DNA from: Pseudomonadota bacterium
GTDB lineage: Bacteria > Pseudomonadota > Alphaproteobacteria > Sphingomonadales > SMXR01
NCBI GenBank assembly: GCA_022566895.1
Contig: JADFIA010000002.1
Span: 1-64,000, forward strand
Direction of reading: 5' to 3'
Length of the DNA: 64,000 bases
Shown: positions 41,330-51,991 of the stretch, in pieces
Layout of the letters: each line of letters opens with the position of its first letter
How positions within the stretch are numbered: the first letter of the stretch is position 1
Notes under the pieces: generated by a model
The model's database searches: none
Told to the model about the DNA's origin: nothing
Seen by the model: only the letters and a program-made list of their open reading frames with translations
Program-made: the position numbers and the translations under genes

Positions 41330-42373
41330 ATGGCCGCGATAAAAGTCACAGACTCTCTCTCAAACACACCCGAACAAATTGTGGCCGCGGCTCAGGCGAT
41401 AGGCCGTTCTAGGTATAGGCGAGCGGTTTTTGACGCTGTGTATTATCACAAGAAACGCGACAAGTCGGTGCCGGAGATTTCTAAAACGACGGGTTTGACA
41501 GAGAAACAGGTGCTTAATGCAGGAAACGAATTAAGGAAGGCGGGCATAATCGAACAGACAAAAATTGATGGCAGAACGGCTTACAGTCAAATCGAGTTTT
41601 TTCATCATAACAAAAAGAAAATAATCCGGCTTGTGGAGAACCCGGCAAAAATAAAGGCCATCGCCACAAAGAGAAACCCGGCTATCGGCAAAGGGAAGGT
41701 GTTCTCCTTTACCAAAAAGAGCGCTCAAGCCAACGCCCAGAAAGCGGTGCCTGGGAGTCGAAAAAGGGTTAACAAGAAAATTCGAATCGCGTTTTTGACG
41801 ACCAACCCGATTGAAGAATATTCCTTGCGTACAGACCTAGAAGCGAGAGACGTAAGTCGAGCCATTCAAAGATCCCAAAATAGGGAATTCGTGGACGTAC
41901 ACTATTTCCCGGCGGCTCAATTGCGCGACCTGTTGGATGCCTTAAATAATTTTAGGCCTAACATAATCCACTTTTCCGGACACGGTGGTGACGAGGTTTT
42001 CCTATTTGATAATGAAACAGCAGCAGATGATGAAGGCATCGAGCTTGATTTCGAGAAAATAAATAAAGTTGTTTCAGCGACCATTGAGCCTCCGGTGCTT
42101 TTGGTTTTTAACGCTTGTAATACGACGGACGGCGCCGAGGTATTCCTGGAGACAGTCTCGGCTGTTGTAGCAATGTCCAGCAGCATCAGCGATTTGGCGG
42201 CATGCCTATTCTCTGAGCAATTCTACTCAGCGATTGCCGCTGGCCAATCGATTGGGCACGCACTGAAGCAAGGCAAAATAGTGTTGGAGGCGGCTAATTT
42301 GAAGGACGCGGATCTCCCGACAATAATTTCCAGACCGGAAGTTGATGCCGATACGCTAACGTTTATCGCCTAG
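41330..42373 (+). CDS. Winged-helix + CHAT-domain (caspase-like) protease
   Basis: ATG 41330 lies 1 nt after the HTH-3 stop. N-terminal wHTH (YRRAVFDAVYYHKKRDKSVPEISKTTGLTEKQVLNAGNELRKAGIIEQTKIDGRTAYSQ), Lys-rich linker, then RIAFLTTNP...NIIHFSGHGGDEVFLF (His218, codon 41981) and VLLVFNACNTTDGAEVFLETVSAVVAMSSSISDLAACLFSEQFYSAIAAGQSIGHALKQGK (Cys263, codon 42116), a CHAT signature. Confidence 0.82.
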   Translation: MAAIKVTDSLSNTPEQIVAAAQAIGRSRYRRAVFDAVYYHKKRDKSVPEISKTTGLTEKQVLNAGNELRKAGIIEQTKIDGRTAYSQIEFFHHNKKKIIRLVENPAKIKAIATKRNPAIGKGKVFSFTKKSAQANAQKAVPGSRKRVNKKIRIAFLTTNPIEEYSLRTDLEARDVSRAIQRSQNREFVDVHYFPAAQLRDLLDALNNFRPNIIHFSGHGGDEVFLFDNETAADDEGIELDFEKINKVVSATIEPPVLLVFNACNTTDGAEVFLETVSAVVAMSSSISDLAACLFSEQFYSAIAAGQSIGHALKQGKIVLEAANLKDADLPTIISRPEVDADTLTFIA

Positions 42374-42393
42374 CTCGATTCTTGTTTCCCGCC

Positions 42394-42654
42394 CTAATCG
42401 CGCGGCAGGTCCATCTCGAGGATCGAGATCTGGAGGGCGTAGGAAATCTCGCCTTCGTCCTCGTCCTTGTAAATCACGCCCATAAACTCGTCGCCCATAA
42501 GCATCTCGACTGAATCGTCGACATTGGCCCGGGCCTGGACCTTGATCTGGTTGTTGGAAAAGGTCTCGCGCAGATATTGCTGCAGACGGGCGATTTCAAA
42601 GGGGTCCACGGGATTTCCTTCGGAATTGGAGTGATTCGGGCGTCGATTCGCCAA
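42394..42654 (-). CDS. DUF3126-like small protein
   Basis: (V/M)DPFEIARLQQYLRETFSNNQIKVQARANVDDSVEMLMGDEFMGVIYKDEDEGEISYALQISILEMDL; likely start at in-frame GTG (VDPFEIARLQQYLR). Confidence 0.7.
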   Translation of the reverse strand: MANRRPNHSNSEGNPVDPFEIARLQQYLRETFSNNQIKVQARANVDDSVEMLMGDEFMGVIYKDEDEGEISYALQISILEMDLPRD

Positions 42655-42852
42655 TGGCGATTCCTATATCGCGGTTTTTTTGCCCGAGGGCAAGGCCCTA
42701 GCCGCACGAAAGAAAATGAATCATTTGGCGGCCCCTGGGGCAATATTCGGTGCCCGGGCCGGCCCACGGCGCAGCCTTCGTTCGCTTCGTCAAAAGCCCC
42801 TTGACTTCTGGAATTTGCACCCTATCTAGAGCCGCGATTGGGGGCCTTGTGT

Positions 42853-42888
42853 CCCCATTTCGTGGATTTGCCCCATTTCGTGGATTTG
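42853..42888 (+). repeat. Perfect 18-bp tandem duplication in front of the SleB-like gene
   Basis: CCCCATTTCGTGGATTTG x2 at 42853-42870 and 42871-42888, ending at the GGAGG RBS. Confidence 0.9.
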
Positions 42889-42900
42889 GAGGAAAAACCT

Positions 42901-43500
42901 GTGAACCGAATCTTCGGCTTATTTGCCGGCCTTGCTCTTTTCTTGCCTTTGGCCTTGGCGGATCGGGGCGATGCCGCGCCTCAGGATGATTTCTTGCTGT
43001 CGCTAGAGGACATCGTCGCGGTGGTCTCCTTTGACCAGGCGGTGGCGCGAACCTCAAGCCTTGAGAGCCTTGTGCGGGCCTCGGCAACGATTGGCGAGGG
43101 GCAGCTTTCCGATGCCCAGCGCTGTTTGGCCCAGGCGGTCTACTTTGAGGCCCGCAGCGAGACCCTGGAGGGTCAGCTCGCGGTCGCCCAAGTGGTCCTG
43201 AACCGGGTCGCGAACCGGCGCTATCCCTCGAGCATCTGCGGCGTCGTGTTCCAGAACGAGCGGCTGCGGCACCGCTGTCAATTTTCCTTTGCCTGCGACG
43301 GCCGTTCGGATACGCCCCGCGAGCGCCGGGCCTGGGAGATCGCCAAGCGGATCAGCCAGATCGCTCTGGCCGGCCAGTGGCGCGACCTGAGCGGTCGGGC
43401 CACCCACTATCACGCCACCTACGCCGACCCGAGCTGGCGCTCAGCGATGATGAAAACCGCAGCCCATGGCCAACACCTATTTTACCGTGAGGCCAGTTAA
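42901..43500 (+). CDS. Cell wall hydrolase, SleB/CwlJ family (GTG start)
   Basis: Signal peptide (V)NRIFGLFAGLALFLPLALA; QRCLAQAVYFEARSETLEGQLAVAQVVLNRVANRRYPSSICGVVFQ...CQFSFACDG. Confidence 0.88.
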   Translation: MNRIFGLFAGLALFLPLALADRGDAAPQDDFLLSLEDIVAVVSFDQAVARTSSLESLVRASATIGEGQLSDAQRCLAQAVYFEARSETLEGQLAVAQVVLNRVANRRYPSSICGVVFQNERLRHRCQFSFACDGRSDTPRERRAWEIAKRISQIALAGQWRDLSGRATHYHATYADPSWRSAMMKTAAHGQHLFYREAS

Positions 43501-43621
43501 ACACTCTCGACTGCCGAGCCTTCACATGGCGTTGCAAGCGCCCCCTTTTCCTCCTACCATCCCGGTTGATGCGGCGGCCATGAAAAGCCGCGGCTTTGGA
43601 TGATATAAGGGGAACCGATCG

Positions 43622-44020
43622 TTGAGTGATCCGGGCGCGGAATTAAGCGATACCTACGTGGGCTGGACCCAGCAGGCGCTCGAGCGGTTTAAAGAGCTTG
43701 TGGCCGGCCGTGAGCGTGCCGAAACGGATATCGACAAGCTGCGCCAGGATTTGCACCGCATCGCCCACGACATCAAAGGCATGGGCGGAAGCTTCGGCTT
43801 TCCTCTGATGACCGATTTCGGCACCTCTTTGTGCCTATACCTTCGAAGCCTGCCCGACGGCACGCCATTGATCTTCGAGATTATCGAGGCCCATTTGGAA
43901 GCCATGGACCTGATCCTAAAGGATGGCATCAAGGGGCCGGGCGGCGAGCGCGAACAGGCTTTGGTCGCCTCGCTTGGCCAAATGGTCAACCACGAGATCG
44001 GCGATTTGGCGGCTGATTGA
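43622..44020 (+). CDS. Hpt (histidine phosphotransfer) domain protein (TTG start), orphan
   Basis: LHRIAHDIKGMGGSFGFPLMTDFGTSLCLYL: HDIKGMGGSFGFP phosphotransfer motif. Confidence 0.8.
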   Translation: MSDPGAELSDTYVGWTQQALERFKELVAGRERAETDIDKLRQDLHRIAHDIKGMGGSFGFPLMTDFGTSLCLYLRSLPDGTPLIFEIIEAHLEAMDLILKDGIKGPGGEREQALVASLGQMVNHEIGDLAAD

Positions 44021-44067
44021 GGCCGGATTCGAAGACCAATCTCGAAGTATTTTCCGGAGATTCGCTT

Positions 44068-44559
44068 ATGCCCGAACCGCCGGCGATGGAAGCGTTGGCC
44101 ACGCGGCGCATCACTTTGGGCGCCATACGGGTCCTTCACTCCTTGGGTATCAGTGTGATCGACGAGTTTCCGCTCGGAAACGGCCGCCGGGCCGATATCG
44201 CCGGCCTTGATCGGTCCGGGAACATCACGATTGTCGAGGTAAAATCGTCGCGCGCCGATTTTCGAAGCGACCGCAAGTGGCAGCAGTATCTTGACTATTG
44301 CGACCGTTTTTTCTTTGCCGTCGATCCAGAGTTTCCGCTGACCCTTCTGGACGAACCGTCAAGCCTGCCCGATCAGACCGGGATCATCGTAGCCGACCAG
44401 TTTGGCGGCGATGTTTTACGTGAGGCCCCCTTGCGCAAGATCGTCCCGGCGCGGCGGCGCGGTGAGACCCTGCGTTTTGCCCGGCTGGCCGCGGACCGCC
44501 TGGGCCGTGCCCTGAACGGTCCCTTCAAAATCGGGCCGGCGGACGAAAGTGAAGATTAA
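44068..44559 (+). CDS. mmcB: MmcB family DNA repair protein
   Basis: RRADIAGLDRSGNITIVEVKSSRADFRSDRKWQQYLDYCDRFFFAVDPEFP. Confidence 0.85.
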   Translation: MPEPPAMEALATRRITLGAIRVLHSLGISVIDEFPLGNGRRADIAGLDRSGNITIVEVKSSRADFRSDRKWQQYLDYCDRFFFAVDPEFPLTLLDEPSSLPDQTGIIVADQFGGDVLREAPLRKIVPARRRGETLRFARLAADRLGRALNGPFKIGPADESED

Positions 44560-44590
44560 GAACGTGATCGGGTATGGAAAATTGGAACGA

Positions 44591-45166
44591 TCAGCTTGAA
44601 GATTCCGCTTTTCGAAGCAGTTTCATAATGCTCCGGGCCCGCGCCTCTTCGGCGTAATTGAGGGCCGTGCGGCCCGTGTAATCGGTATCTTTGACATCGG
44701 CACCCGAAGCGATCAGAAATTCGACGATCCGGCGCTTGCGGGCCCGAGTCGCCTTCATCAGAGCATTCTCGCCACCTCTGTCCTTCAGGTTTACGTCGGC
44801 GCCGCTGGTGACCAGAAAGCGCACCGTTTCCATATCGCCGATTTCCGCCCGCCGCATCAGCGCCGTGTCACGCCGGTCCTCAGCCCGGCCGTCGACGTTA
44901 ACACCAAGCTCAAGAATGAACTTCATCAGGCCTACATTTCCATGTTCGGCCGCAATGATCATGGCTGGCAGGCCGTCGCCGTTTTTGGCGTTTACGTTGG
45001 CCCCTTTTCTCTCGCGTTGGCGGAGTTCCTTGCGATCGTCATCTTCAACCGCCTTTAGGAATTCCCAGCTGTGGGAAAACTGAGCTGCCGCCTCGCGAAT
45101 TTCCAAGCCGTTCAGGCCGATCACGCCCAAGACCATTCCGGTGACAAAAAAACGAAGAAAACGCAT
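44591..45166 (-). CDS. Exported ankyrin-repeat protein
   Basis: Signal-like N-terminus; GANVNAKNGDGLPAMIIAAEHGNVGLMKFILELGVNVDGRAEDRRDTALMRRAEIGDMETVRFLVTSGADVNLKDRGGENALMKA. Confidence 0.88.
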   Translation of the reverse strand: MRFLRFFVTGMVLGVIGLNGLEIREAAAQFSHSWEFLKAVEDDDRKELRQRERKGANVNAKNGDGLPAMIIAAEHGNVGLMKFILELGVNVDGRAEDRRDTALMRRAEIGDMETVRFLVTSGADVNLKDRGGENALMKATRARKRRIVEFLIASGADVKDTDYTGRTALNYAEEARARSIMKLLRKAESSS

Positions 45167-45295
45167 GGCAGCGCTCCAAATTCAACACGTGTCTTGCAGG
45201 TGACAATCGACAGGCAAGAGCGAATGCCTTTATAAGCTTTGTGTGCGGCGAAGGCAATTCGCCATAAAAATGAGCTTCAGCACTCGGAGGCAATA

Positions 45296-45943
45296 ATGAG
45301 ACTACGGTTGAGGAGTTTGCTTCGAGGCTTGGGTATTGGGCTGGTGGTCATTGCTGCGATGGGTGTCTGGTTTCACTTTAACCCGTCACGGTACGAGCCG
45401 GTCCAGATCGTTCGGTCCAGCGGTGAGGCACTGATCGGTGGGCCGTTTCAGCTGGTCAATCATCATGGGGCCCTAGTTATCGATTCCGATTTTCGTGGCC
45501 GCCTGATGCTGGTCTATTTCGGCTTCACCTTTTGTCCCGATGTCTGTCCGCTTGATATGGCGCGGCTTTCCGCCGCTCTGGATATTCTTGAAGGGCGCGG
45601 GGCCGACATGTCACTCATACGGGCGCTTTTTGTGACCATTGATCCGGCGCGTGACAGTCCGCGGATTTTGAACAAATTCGTTAGCGCCTTTCATCCACGG
45701 CTGATGGGTCTGACCGGCAGTCATGCCCAGATTGCGACGATCGCGGCGGCCTATAAGGTCTATTACGCCAAGGTGCCGGGCGAGGAAGGGGCGGATTACC
45801 TCATGAATCACTCCAACAACATCTATGTGATGGGGCCCGACGGTAAATTCATCTCCTTCTTTTCGTCCCTCGATTCACCGGAGGTCATGGCCAACGAGCT
45901 TTCCAGACTGTTGCAAGAGGTGGATTTCAGTGACGACCAGTAA
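45296..45943 (+). CDS. SCO1/SenC family copper protein
   Basis: GRLMLVYFGFTFCPDVCPLDMARLSAALD (CxxxC) and DPARDSP; MNHSNNIYVMGPDG. Confidence 0.95.
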   Translation: MRLRLRSLLRGLGIGLVVIAAMGVWFHFNPSRYEPVQIVRSSGEALIGGPFQLVNHHGALVIDSDFRGRLMLVYFGFTFCPDVCPLDMARLSAALDILEGRGADMSLIRALFVTIDPARDSPRILNKFVSAFHPRLMGLTGSHAQIATIAAAYKVYYAKVPGEEGADYLMNHSNNIYVMGPDGKFISFFSSLDSPEVMANELSRLLQEVDFSDDQ

Positions 45944-46388
45944 TCCGGACGCCTTCTGGAAGCTCAAGTCGTTGGAAGAAATGAGCCGCCAGGAGTGGGA
46001 GTCGCTTTGCGACGGCTGCGGCAGATGCTGCCTTCACAAGATTGAGGACGAAGATACGGGCGAGGTCTTTTATACGAATGTCGCCTGTCGTCTTCTCGAT
46101 CTGAGATCTCTTCGCTGCACAAAATACAAGGAGCGCCAGCGCTACGTGCCCGACTGCGCGGTCCTGAACCCCGAAAACGTGCATATGCTGTCCTGGATGC
46201 CGGACACCTGTGCCTACCGGCTTTTGGCGGAAGGCAAGGATTTGGCAGACTGGCACCCTTTGATCTCCGGCCGGCCGGAAAGCGTTGTCAAAGCCGGTAT
46301 TTCGATAAGAGGCCGGGCCGTTTCGGAACGCCAGGCCGGGCCTCTGACCCATCATCTGGTGGCCCCGAAGGAAGGGTCCGAGACCTGA
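45930..46388 (+). CDS. YcgN family cysteine cluster protein
   Basis: WESLCDGCGRCCLHKIEDEDTGEVFYTNVACRLLDLRSLRCTKYKERQRYVPDCAVL. Confidence 0.93.
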   Translation: MTTSNPDAFWKLKSLEEMSRQEWESLCDGCGRCCLHKIEDEDTGEVFYTNVACRLLDLRSLRCTKYKERQRYVPDCAVLNPENVHMLSWMPDTCAYRLLAEGKDLADWHPLISGRPESVVKAGISIRGRAVSERQAGPLTHHLVAPKEGSET

Positions 46389-46390
46389 GG

Positions 46391-48211
46391 CTACTCGGGG
46401 CTGCTGTCAGCAAGCAGTGGCCGCGGCGGCAGACCCTTATGCGCCGGCCTCATGAAGGCGGCCCAAATGCGCGCCGGTAGGCCGCCGCCGGTAACGCCAT
46501 TCATCGGCCGATTGTCGTCGTTGCCGATCCACACCCCGGTCACCAGGTCGCTCGAAAACCCGAGAAACCAAGCATCCCGAAAGTCCTGGCTGGTGCCTGT
46601 CTTGCCGCCGGCCGGGCGTCCGATTCGTGCCGCCCGGCCGGTCCCTGAGACCACCACCTCTTCAAGCAGCTGCGTCATTCGGGTCACTATCTTGCGCTTG
46701 ACGATTCGCGAGCGCGGGGAGTTAGGGCGGCGATAGAGCAACTCGCCATCAGCACTGCGAATTTCCAGAATTGCAAAGGGCTTCACCTCATAGCCACCGC
46801 CGGCGATCACAGCGTAGGCGCCTGTCAGTTCCAGCAGCGAAACCCCGGCCGTACCCAGAGCCAGACTCGGATGTTCGGCGCTCATTTCGCCCAGGCCTAG
46901 GCGGCGGCCCGCCGCCACAACCTGGCTCCGACCGACCTGCTCGGAGAGCCGTACGGAAATCGTATTGATGGACTGGGCAAAGGCCTCAAGCAAAGTGACT
47001 TTGCCACGGAATTTTCCGTCAAAGTTCCTGGGCGACCAGCCGTCGATGTCGATAGCGGCGTCGGGCAGGGTTTCTTGCGGCTTCCACCCGGCCTCAAGCG
47101 CCGCCAGATAAACAAATAGCTTGAACGCCGAGCCGGGCTGTCGGCGGGCCGAGATCGCCCGGTTAAACTGGCTTGACTGATAGGATCGTCCGCCGACCAT
47201 CGCCTTGACCGCGCCATCGGTGGTCAGAGCCACCAGCGCTGCCTGGCTTGCCTGTCTCCGCTGCCCTTCGCCATCCAGCCCTGCGGCCACGGCTTTCTCG
47301 GCCGCCAGCTGCATCGGGCGGCTGAGGCTGCTGACCACCACGAGGGGCTGGCCCGGATGGTCAACAAACGCCCGCGCCCGGGCTGCAACCCAGTCGGTGA
47401 AATATCGCCGGTTCCCACCCCGTCCCGCCGCCTCGATTATGGGCGGCGCTGCCTCGGCCTGCGCCTCCTCTGCGTCGCTGATCATGCCTTGGCGGCGCAT
47501 GGCTGCCAAAACGATCCTGCCGCGGGCCCGAGCCTCGAGCAGATTGCGAGTCGGGGCCAGGCGCGAGGGGGCCTTTAAAAGCCCGGCCAGCATCGCCGCC
47601 TCGGCGATCGACAGGCGCCGGGCGGAATGGCCAAAATAGTTGCGCGACGCAGCGTCGAGACCGTAGGCGCCGGAGCCGAAATAGACCCGGTTCAAGTAGA
47701 TTGTGAGAATGTCTTCTTTGCCCAGATTGCCCTCTAGCCAGCTGGCCAGCAGCAACTCCTTGACCTTGCGGGTCAGCGTCCGTTCCCGGGTCAAGAAAAT
47801 GTTTTTAGCCAACTGCTGGGTCAAGGTGCTGCCGCCCTGAGCGAAGCTGCCGGATCTCAGGTTAGACAGGAAGGCCCTCAAGATTCCGCGGACATCGATT
47901 GCCCCATGCTCGAAGAAGCGACGATCCTCGATCGCCACCAGCGCCTCGATCATGGTTTTGGGAATCCGTTGGTAGTCCAGCCACTGGCCGTAGATGGCCC
48001 CGTAAGTGGCGACAATCTCACCGTCCTCGAACTGCACCTCAAGGCGATCATTGAGGCCTGGCGGCGGCAGGGTCTCAAGATCCGGCAGATCGCGCGCTAA
48101 CCAGGCAATCGCCACGATGGAAGCGATAACCAGCCACACGCCAACCACCGCCAGCCAGTAGAAGAAACTCTTTACCGCGCCGTCAGGACCATAATTGATA
48201 TGCCGTTGCAT
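46391..48211 (-). CDS. Penicillin-binding protein 1A family (transglycosylase/transpeptidase)
   Basis: VAIEDRRFFEHGAIDVRGILRAFLSNLRSGSFAQGGSTLTQQLAKNIFLTRERTLTRKVKELLLA; RQPGSAFKLFVYLAAL; GKTGTSQDFRDAWFLGF. Confidence 0.96.
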   Translation of the reverse strand: MQRHINYGPDGAVKSFFYWLAVVGVWLVIASIVAIAWLARDLPDLETLPPPGLNDRLEVQFEDGEIVATYGAIYGQWLDYQRIPKTMIEALVAIEDRRFFEHGAIDVRGILRAFLSNLRSGSFAQGGSTLTQQLAKNIFLTRERTLTRKVKELLLASWLEGNLGKEDILTIYLNRVYFGSGAYGLDAASRNYFGHSARRLSIAEAAMLAGLLKAPSRLAPTRNLLEARARGRIVLAAMRRQGMISDAEEAQAEAAPPIIEAAGRGGNRRYFTDWVAARARAFVDHPGQPLVVVSSLSRPMQLAAEKAVAAGLDGEGQRRQASQAALVALTTDGAVKAMVGGRSYQSSQFNRAISARRQPGSAFKLFVYLAALEAGWKPQETLPDAAIDIDGWSPRNFDGKFRGKVTLLEAFAQSINTISVRLSEQVGRSQVVAAGRRLGLGEMSAEHPSLALGTAGVSLLELTGAYAVIAGGGYEVKPFAILEIRSADGELLYRRPNSPRSRIVKRKIVTRMTQLLEEVVVSGTGRAARIGRPAGGKTGTSQDFRDAWFLGFSSDLVTGVWIGNDDNRPMNGVTGGGLPARIWAAFMRPAHKGLPPRPLLADSSPE

Positions 48212-48217
48212 GGCGCC

Positions 48218-50668
<2,451 letters not shown>

Positions 50669-51979
50669 CTAGGCCTGTGAACCGGACGCCAACGGCGCCA
50701 ATTTGTTTTCGCCGGCGCCATAAAACGCCGCCCGCCCATCGAGCGCCTGGAACAGTCCGGCATCGGTTCCGGTCAGCCAGATCTGGCTGTTTAATGACAG
50801 CAATTCCCCGAACAAGGAGCGGCGGCGCATCTCGTCAAGATGGGCCGCTACTTCATCCAAGAGAAGAATCGGCCCGGCGCCCCGGAGCTGGTACTGCATA
50901 CGCGCATCGGCCAACACCATATTGATCAGTAGCGCCTTTTGCTCGCCGGTCGAACACAGCGCCGCCGGGATGGATTTCTTCCGGTGATGAACCTCAAGAT
51001 CGCTGCGGTGGATGCCGGCGGACTGGCGGCCGATCTCGCCATCCAAAGGACGGGTTTCGTGAAGACGGACAGCGAAGGCGTCCTCCACCTCAATAGCCGG
51101 GCGGTCGACAAGCCACTCCTCCAGCAAGCCCACAAGTTTCAGATCCGCCTTTGGAAAGGCCCCCTCGGCGCTCTTGTCGATCTGCTCCTGCAGATGCATC
51201 AGCGTGTCGATGCGGGCCGCAGCAATGGCCACACCACTTTCCGAAATTTTTCTTTCCAGGGCAGTCAGCCAATTGGGCTCGGCCAACCGCTGGCGTTGGG
51301 TTAACAACCGCAGGCGTTCGCGCATCGTCCGCTCATGGGCGGCCAGATGTTTTCCGTGATCCGGGTGCAGTCCCAAAACCAGCCGGTCAAAAAAACGCCG
51401 CCTGCCGCTTGCCGCCTCTTTGAACAGACGGTCCATCTTCGGCGTCAGCCAGGCGACTGAGACATGCTCGCCGAGCGCTGCCGGCCCCGAAGCGAAAACG
51501 CCGTCGATTCGAACCTGGCGCCGGACGGCGACCACGGGGTTTGAGGCCGGCCCCTCTGCGGCGCCCGAAGCTGCCTCGGCGAGCCTATGGCCCCGAATCG
51601 GCGGTGGCGGCGGTGTCAGTCCGGTCCCCACCTCAACCAAGCCACGCGGTGTAGCCAGGGTCGCCGCGACCGCCCACGGGATCGGCTCTTCCATATAGGT
51701 GACGTCGGCCAGCCGCGCGCCCCGTAGTCCGCGGCCCGGAGCCAGATAGGAGATGGCCTCTAGAAAGTTTGTCTTGCCGGATCCGTTGGGCCCCAAAAGG
51801 ACTGCGATCGGCGGCGCCCCAGGCTCCAGATCAAGCCGAAAGCTTCGGTAATTCCGGAAATGAGAGAGTGACAGCCGACGCAAAGCAAGGCAGCACTTCG
51901 CTCGGTTGGGGGAGGGGGTTTGCGTTGTTCTGTCCTGCCGGGTCACGAAACATCCGGATCGCTCTTGAGTGATCGCCAA
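50669..51979 (-). CDS. recF: DNA replication/repair protein RecF
   Basis: LRRLSLSHFRNYRSFRLDLEPGAPPIAVLLGPNGSGKTNFLEAISYLAPGRGLRGARL; LLLDEVAAHLDEMRR. Start uncertain. Confidence 0.95.
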   Translation of the reverse strand: MAITQERSGCFVTRQDRTTQTPSPNRAKCCLALRRLSLSHFRNYRSFRLDLEPGAPPIAVLLGPNGSGKTNFLEAISYLAPGRGLRGARLADVTYMEEPIPWAVAATLATPRGLVEVGTGLTPPPPPIRGHRLAEAASGAAEGPASNPVVAVRRQVRIDGVFASGPAALGEHVSVAWLTPKMDRLFKEAASGRRRFFDRLVLGLHPDHGKHLAAHERTMRERLRLLTQRQRLAEPNWLTALERKISESGVAIAAARIDTLMHLQEQIDKSAEGAFPKADLKLVGLLEEWLVDRPAIEVEDAFAVRLHETRPLDGEIGRQSAGIHRSDLEVHHRKKSIPAALCSTGEQKALLINMVLADARMQYQLRGAGPILLLDEVAAHLDEMRRRSLFGELLSLNSQIWLTGTDAGLFQALDGRAAFYGAGENKLAPLASGSQA

Positions 51980-51991
51980 GCGCGCTGCTCC

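Noticed and set aside
42373-42400. attR (second copy of the tRNA-Arg 3' end) flanking the islet
   Set aside because: No match to TTCGAATCCCTCCGAGCGCGCCA visible around the islet end.
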